Both the position numbers and the translations under genes were made by a program. Below the pieces are notes generated by a model that saw only the letters and a list, made by a program, of their open reading frames with translations, searched no databases and was not told the DNA's origin. DNA of 16,221 nt from DASQPR01 sp035263025 (GTDB lineage Bacteria; Actinomycetota; Actinomycetes; Mycobacteriales; Micromonosporaceae), in assembly GCA_035263025.1 (NCBI GenBank), contig DATFRR010000001.1, positions 1 to 16,221 on the forward strand. Direction: 5' to 3'. The number at the start of each line of letters is the position of its first letter. The stretch's first letter is position 1. Positions 13,635 to 16,221 of this stretch are shown here, piece by piece.

Positions 13635-14639
13635 CAGCCGGCGGCCGACACGGCGGCAACGGACGGCGGCGCCGCCGTCGACCCCGCCGGAGCCACGCAA
13701 CGGCTGGAAGCCGCGGCCGGCGGAACCGATCCGCACGCCACCGCCGAGTCACCGGCCAAATCCACGGCCGAGCCGATAGCGGAGTCTGCATCGGAGTCGA
13801 GCCCTGCGTCCGGGGCGAAGACTGAGCCGATCGGCAGCGCTGCGTCCACCGGCACTGCGTCGACCGGCACTGGGTCCACAACCACTGGGTCCACAACCAC
13901 CGGGTCCACAACCACCGGGTCCCCAACCACCGGGTCCCCAACCACCGGGTCCACTAGTAGTGCCTCCACGGCGAAGTTGGGCGCTGCGTCGACGCAGGAC
14001 GCGGTCGTCACGACGGTTATCCCGAGCCGGGTTGTGGTTGGCAGGTCGGCCGGCGCGAGCGGCACATCGCACGTACCGGCCGCGTCCACGACCAGCACAA
14101 TGCCGACGGCGACCCTCCCGACGGCCCGGCCCACGGCGACTCAGCCGACAGGGAGTGAGCCGACAGCGACTCTCCCAACCGTGACGGCCGACCGCGACTC
14201 CGCGGTATCCAGTCACGTGGCGCCGAAGGTCCCCAAGCGTTGGCCGCTCGTCGTGGTGAGCATCGTCGCGTCGGTGATGCTGGTCGGCGCCGGTGTCATG
14301 TCGTACCTGTTCGTGGACCGCTACAACGCGTACCACCGCCAGGTCGGCGTGGTTCGCGATCGCGACGCGACGATCCGCGCGAACGCGGATCAGATCAAGC
14401 GGCTCAACGCTGCGCTGGCCGCGGCGACTGCCAGTGAGGCCCAGCTCCAGCAGCAGGTCAGCGCCTCGAGCGGTCAGGTCGCCCAGCTGCAACAGGAAAA
14501 GGCCGTGCTCGGCACGTGCATCAACAGCATCGACGCGTTCTTCGCCGCGGTCGGCGAGGGTAGCAGCACGATCTTGCAGAATGCGGCACAGGCCAAGATG
14601 GAGACCGACTGCGCGGCGGCGCAGAAGTATCTGAGCTGA
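13575..14639 (+). CDS. Single-pass membrane protein with repeat-rich N-terminus and coiled-coil C-terminus (unknown function)
   Basis: No known family is recognised for this 354-residue protein. Residues 1-20 are four MSEPE-like pentapeptides. Residues 20-215 are low complexity, rich in Thr, Ser, Ala, Pro and Gly, including eight GSTTT-like pentapeptides (90-129) and six xPTAT-like units (176-204). One transmembrane helix follows at about 224-247 (WPLVVVSIVASVMLVGAGVM), preceded by KVPKR. The positive-inside rule puts the N-terminus in the cytoplasm and the C-terminus outside. Residues 255-312 look like a coiled coil (many Gln, Ala, Leu), followed by a short domain with two cysteines, C315 and C346, that could form a disulphide. 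ATG 13575 has GAGG 7 nt upstream; in-frame ATGs at 13590, 13605 and 13620 also have GGAG 6 nt upstream. It is divergent from RNase D and convergent with DUF3000. Confidence 0.8.
   Translation: MSEPEMSEREMSEPEMSVPEQPAADTAATDGGAAVDPAGATQRLEAAAGGTDPHATAESPAKSTAEPIAESASESSPASGAKTEPIGSAASTGTASTGTGSTTTGSTTTGSTTTGSPTTGSPTTGSTSSASTAKLGAASTQDAVVTTVIPSRVVVGRSAGASGTSHVPAASTTSTMPTATLPTARPTATQPTGSEPTATLPTVTADRDSAVSSHVAPKVPKRWPLVVVSIVASVMLVGAGVMSYLFVDRYNAYHRQVGVVRDRDATIRANADQIKRLNAALAAATASEAQLQQQVSASSGQVAQLQQEKAVLGTCINSIDAFFAAVGEGSSTILQNAAQAKMETDCAAAQKYLS
13842..13961 (+). repeat. Eight tandem 15-bp units encoding GSTTT-like pentapeptides
   Basis: Units start every 15 bp from 13842, encoding ASTGT twice, GSTTT three times, GSPTT twice and GSTSS once. 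Units 3-7 are nearly identical at the DNA level (core GGGTCCACAACCACC), suggesting recent slippage or unequal exchange. The reading frame is kept because the unit is five codons. Confidence 0.9.
14100..14186 (+). repeat. Degenerate xPTAT-type pentapeptide repeats
   Basis: Six units encode MPTAT, LPTA, RPTAT, QPTGS, EPTAT and LPTVT. Five are 15 bp and one is 12 bp. More diverged than the upstream array, so probably older. The segment lies shortly before the transmembrane helix and may be a flexible linker. Confidence 0.7.
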
Positions 14640-14663
14640 CGCTGGGCAGTTCGACTCGGGCGA

Positions 14664-14677
14664 GGCGGTCAGCCGCC
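14664..14677. terminator. Small hairpin at the convergent ends of the membrane-protein and DUF3000 genes
   Basis: GGCGG (14664-14668) and CCGCC (14673-14677) pair around TCAG, and the loop contains the DUF3000 stop codon (14669-14671). It follows the membrane-protein stop by 24 bp. The stem is only 5 bp with no T-tract, so a terminator role is weakly supported. Confidence 0.25.
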
Positions 14678-15241
14678 GTGCGTCGCGCCGCGGCTGGTCA
14701 GCGCCGTCACGCCCGGCGGTGGCAGGCCGGCGGCGGACGAGAGCAGCGCATACCAGGCGCGCATGTGCGCCGCGAACCGGTCGTCGACCGGCGACCAGGA
14801 TGCGCGGATCTCGACGTCCGCGGTATTCGCCCCGCCGGCGAGATCACCGAAACGCGTCGAGGTGGTCGTCGTGACCGTACCGCCGGGGGCGCGGTACGCC
14901 GCGTCGTGCGATTCGAGAGCGTCGGTGAGCCAACTCCAGGCCACCGCCGCAAGCAGCGGATCGGTCGCGATGTCGGGCTCGACTTCGGCGGTCACGTAGG
15001 TCACCAGTCGCTGCGTGCCGGCCCACGCGTCGTGGCCCGCCGGGTCGCACAATAGGATGAGCCGGCCGCTCGCGACCTCCTCGCCAGCGCGCTGAACCGT
15101 GCCGCTCAGTGCGAACGCGAACGGCGCGAGGTTGGCCGGCGGGCGAGTGTCGGCGACGACGATCTCCGGACGCGGTACGACCGACCTCAGCTCGGCGATC
15201 GCTCGGGCGAACGCCGGCGGAGGGGTGCTTTCCGGAGCCAT
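14669..15241 (-). CDS. DUF3000 family protein (unknown function)
   Basis: This 190-residue protein is recognised by family pattern as actinobacterial DUF3000 (Rv2680-like). Features are an N-terminal ANLAPFAFALSGTV segment, GRLILLCDPAGHDAWAG, a DPLLAAVAWSWLTDAL helix, and a GTVTTTTSTRFG strand region. The C-terminal part reads EIRASWSP...HMRAWYALLSSAAGLPPPGV. No signal peptide, transmembrane helix or catalytic motif is visible; it is likely cytoplasmic. Family members sit beside hemE and RNase D, as here, but no function is established to my knowledge. The ATG at 15241 is chosen because the protein then begins like its family; the ribosome-binding site is weak. This start codon lies in the loop of a perfect 9-bp inverted repeat. 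It is divergent from hemE across about 160 bp. Confidence 0.88.
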   Translation of the reverse strand: MAPESTPPPAFARAIAELRSVVPRPEIVVADTRPPANLAPFAFALSGTVQRAGEEVASGRLILLCDPAGHDAWAGTQRLVTYVTAEVEPDIATDPLLAAVAWSWLTDALESHDAAYRAPGGTVTTTTSTRFGDLAGGANTADVEIRASWSPVDDRFAAHMRAWYALLSSAAGLPPPGVTALTSRGATHGG

Positions 15242-15251
15242 GCCGGAAAGC
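15227..15251 (-). promoter_or_regulatory. Perfect dyad around the DUF3000 start codon
   Basis: GCTTTCCGG (15227-15235) and CCGGAAAGC (15243-15251) are perfect 9-bp arms with a 7-nt spacer. In the minus-strand mRNA the AUG falls inside the loop. It may be a protein operator or an RNA hairpin that controls initiation. Confidence 0.6.
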
Positions 15252-15304
15252 CTATGGCCCGGCAGCGGGGGCGCGTACGCACGGCACGCCGAACGGATCA
15301 CGTA

Positions 15305-15324
15305 CCGGCGGCGCGGTGCGCCGG
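15305..15324. promoter_or_regulatory. Palindrome in the DUF3000-hemE divergent region
   Basis: CCGGCG (15305-15310) pairs with CGCCGG (15319-15324) around an 8-nt centre, with a nested GGCGC-GGT-GCGCC alternative. It lies about 80 bp before hemE in the 162-bp gap 15242-15403. No convincing -35/-10 pair is seen there. In GC-rich DNA such a repeat is weak evidence. Confidence 0.25.
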
Positions 15325-15403
15325 ATGTCCGCTTCTGCCCTCTTTACGGGTGGCCTGCGTCGCTTGCGCCCGCGCCGCGACAAGGCGCCGGATATGGCGT
15401 GTC

Positions 15404-16221
15404 ATGATGGCGCGCGTGGGCACCGAACCGTCGCCGGGCCACTCGCTGGGTCACTCGCCGCTGGGTCACACACCGTTCGTCGCCGCGTGTCGTGGCGAGC
15501 CGGTGTCGCGTACGCCGGTGTGGTTCATGCGCCAGGCCGGCCGTTCGCTGCCGGAATATCGCGCGCTCCGTACGGGCGTCGGCATGCTCGAGTCGTGCCG
15601 CCGGCCGGAATTAGTCTGCGAGATCACGCTGCAGCCGGTGCGCCGGCATGGCGTAGACGCCGCGATCCTGTTCAGCGACATCGTTGTCCCGCTGTCCGCG
15701 GCCGGTGTGGACGTCGAGATCCAGCCCGGCGTTGGGCCGGTCGTCGCCGACCCGGTCCGAGCGTTGGCCGACCTTGACCGCATACCGGAGCTCGCGCCGG
15801 ACGACGTGCCGTACGTGAGCGAAGCGGTGCGGCTGCTCGTCGCGGAACTCGGCGACGTACCCCTGATTGGCTTCGCCGGCGCGCCGTTCACGCTGGCGAG
15901 CTACCTCGTCGAGGGTGGACCGTCCAGGCACCACGTGAAGACGAAGGCATTGATGTACGGCGCGCCCGACGTGTGGCACGCGCTCTGTGCTCGGCTGGCG
16001 CAGATCGCCGCCACCTTCCTTCGCGTACAGATCGACGCCGGGGTGAGCGCGGTCCAGCTGTTCGACTCGTGGGCCGGCGCGCTGTCCGAAGCGGACTACC
16101 GCCGGTACGTCCTGCCGCACTCGACCGCGGTGCTCAGTGCCCTCGAGGCTGGGCATGACGGCCAGCTCGGTGGTAGCTCGGTGCCACGTATCCACTTCGG
16201 CGTCGATACGGCAGCCCTTTT
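15404..16221 (+). CDS. hemE: Uroporphyrinogen decarboxylase, 3' end beyond the window
   Basis: HemE removes four carboxyl groups from uroporphyrinogen III to give coproporphyrinogen III, a cytoplasmic step in haem synthesis. The frame is open to the right edge, giving about 272 codons of roughly 350. Diagnostic segments are present: WFMRQAGRSLPEYR with the two substrate-binding arginines, ILFSDIVVP with the catalytic Asp, FAGAPFTLASYLVEGG, and LFDSWAGALS. The conserved C-terminal His lies outside the window. Start choices in frame are ATG 15404, ATG 15407 and GTG 15416; 15404 is taken because a weak GGA lies about 11 nt upstream. The N-terminus contains an unusual GHSLGHSPLGH run from a short DNA duplication (15440-15466). 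It is divergent from DUF3000, as in other actinobacteria. Confidence 0.95.
   Translation, partial: MMARVGTEPSPGHSLGHSPLGHTPFVAACRGEPVSRTPVWFMRQAGRSLPEYRALRTGVGMLESCRRPELVCEITLQPVRRHGVDAAILFSDIVVPLSAAGVDVEIQPGVGPVVADPVRALADLDRIPELAPDDVPYVSEAVRLLVAELGDVPLIGFAGAPFTLASYLVEGGPSRHHVKTKALMYGAPDVWHALCARLAQIAATFLRVQIDAGVSAVQLFDSWAGALSEADYRRYVLPHSTAVLSALEAGHDGQLGGSSVPRIHFGVDTAAL

Noticed and set aside
13842..13961. CRISPR array or integrated repeat cassette
   Set aside because: Units are contiguous without spacers, only 15 bp, and lie in frame within a gene, so this is a coding minisatellite.
13541..14134. Minus-strand frame with a VVVDP repeat opposite the membrane-protein gene
   Set aside because: The repeat is just the complement of the GSTTT array; there is no start signal and the plus-strand product has a credible TM and coiled coil.
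15109..15777. Plus-strand Arg/Ala-rich frame overlapping hemE
   Set aside because: A different frame gives an unmistakable HemE sequence over the same bases.

Overview
The window is high-GC DNA whose gene content points to an actinomycete (Actinomycetota). The main evidence is a hemE - DUF3000 - ribonuclease D neighbourhood, a conserved actinobacterial arrangement (compare Rv2678c, Rv2680 and Rv2681 in Mycobacterium tuberculosis). The MmpL-type RND exporter, two cytochromes P450, GTG starts and strongly GC-biased third codon positions agree with this. The family cannot be fixed from the sequence; Micromonosporales or a related order is a guess.

Layout, left to right. (1) A cytochrome P450 (plus strand, cut or nearly cut by the left edge) converges with and overlaps an MMPL/RND exporter (minus strand). 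(2) A 297-bp gap full of direct repeats and hairpins separates the exporter from a minus-strand beta-oxidation operon, fadA-fadB, whose genes overlap by ATGA; a clean 16-bp dyad upstream of fadA looks like a repressor operator. (3) A second ATGA-coupled minus-strand pair, patatin-like hydrolase then class I methyltransferase, is divergent from a plus-strand GNAT acetyltransferase. (4) The GNAT gene converges on a second P450 across an 8-bp gap that lies in a hairpin. That P450 is preceded by a TetR-family regulator with candidate operators upstream of its start. (5) The right-hand 4 kb is the conserved housekeeping block. It holds ribonuclease D (minus), a divergent single-pass membrane protein with three arrays of 15-bp repeats (plus), a DUF3000 protein (minus), and uroporphyrinogen decarboxylase hemE (plus), which runs off the right edge.

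How the genes may work together. FadA and FadB form the trifunctional fatty-acid oxidation complex. The TetR gene and P450-2 look like a local regulator-target pair. Patatin and methyltransferase are co-translated, but their shared substrate is unknown. hemE supplies haem, which the P450s need, but this is general metabolism and no linkage is implied. No mobile elements, tRNA or rRNA genes, or CRISPR arrays were seen.

I found no clearly new multi-gene system. The most interesting signals are local: the repeat-built membrane protein with tandem start-codon/Shine-Dalgarno units, the perfect dyad that puts the DUF3000 start codon in an RNA loop, the 28-residue low-complexity insertion in the FadB crotonase domain, and the structured fadB-MMPL gap.
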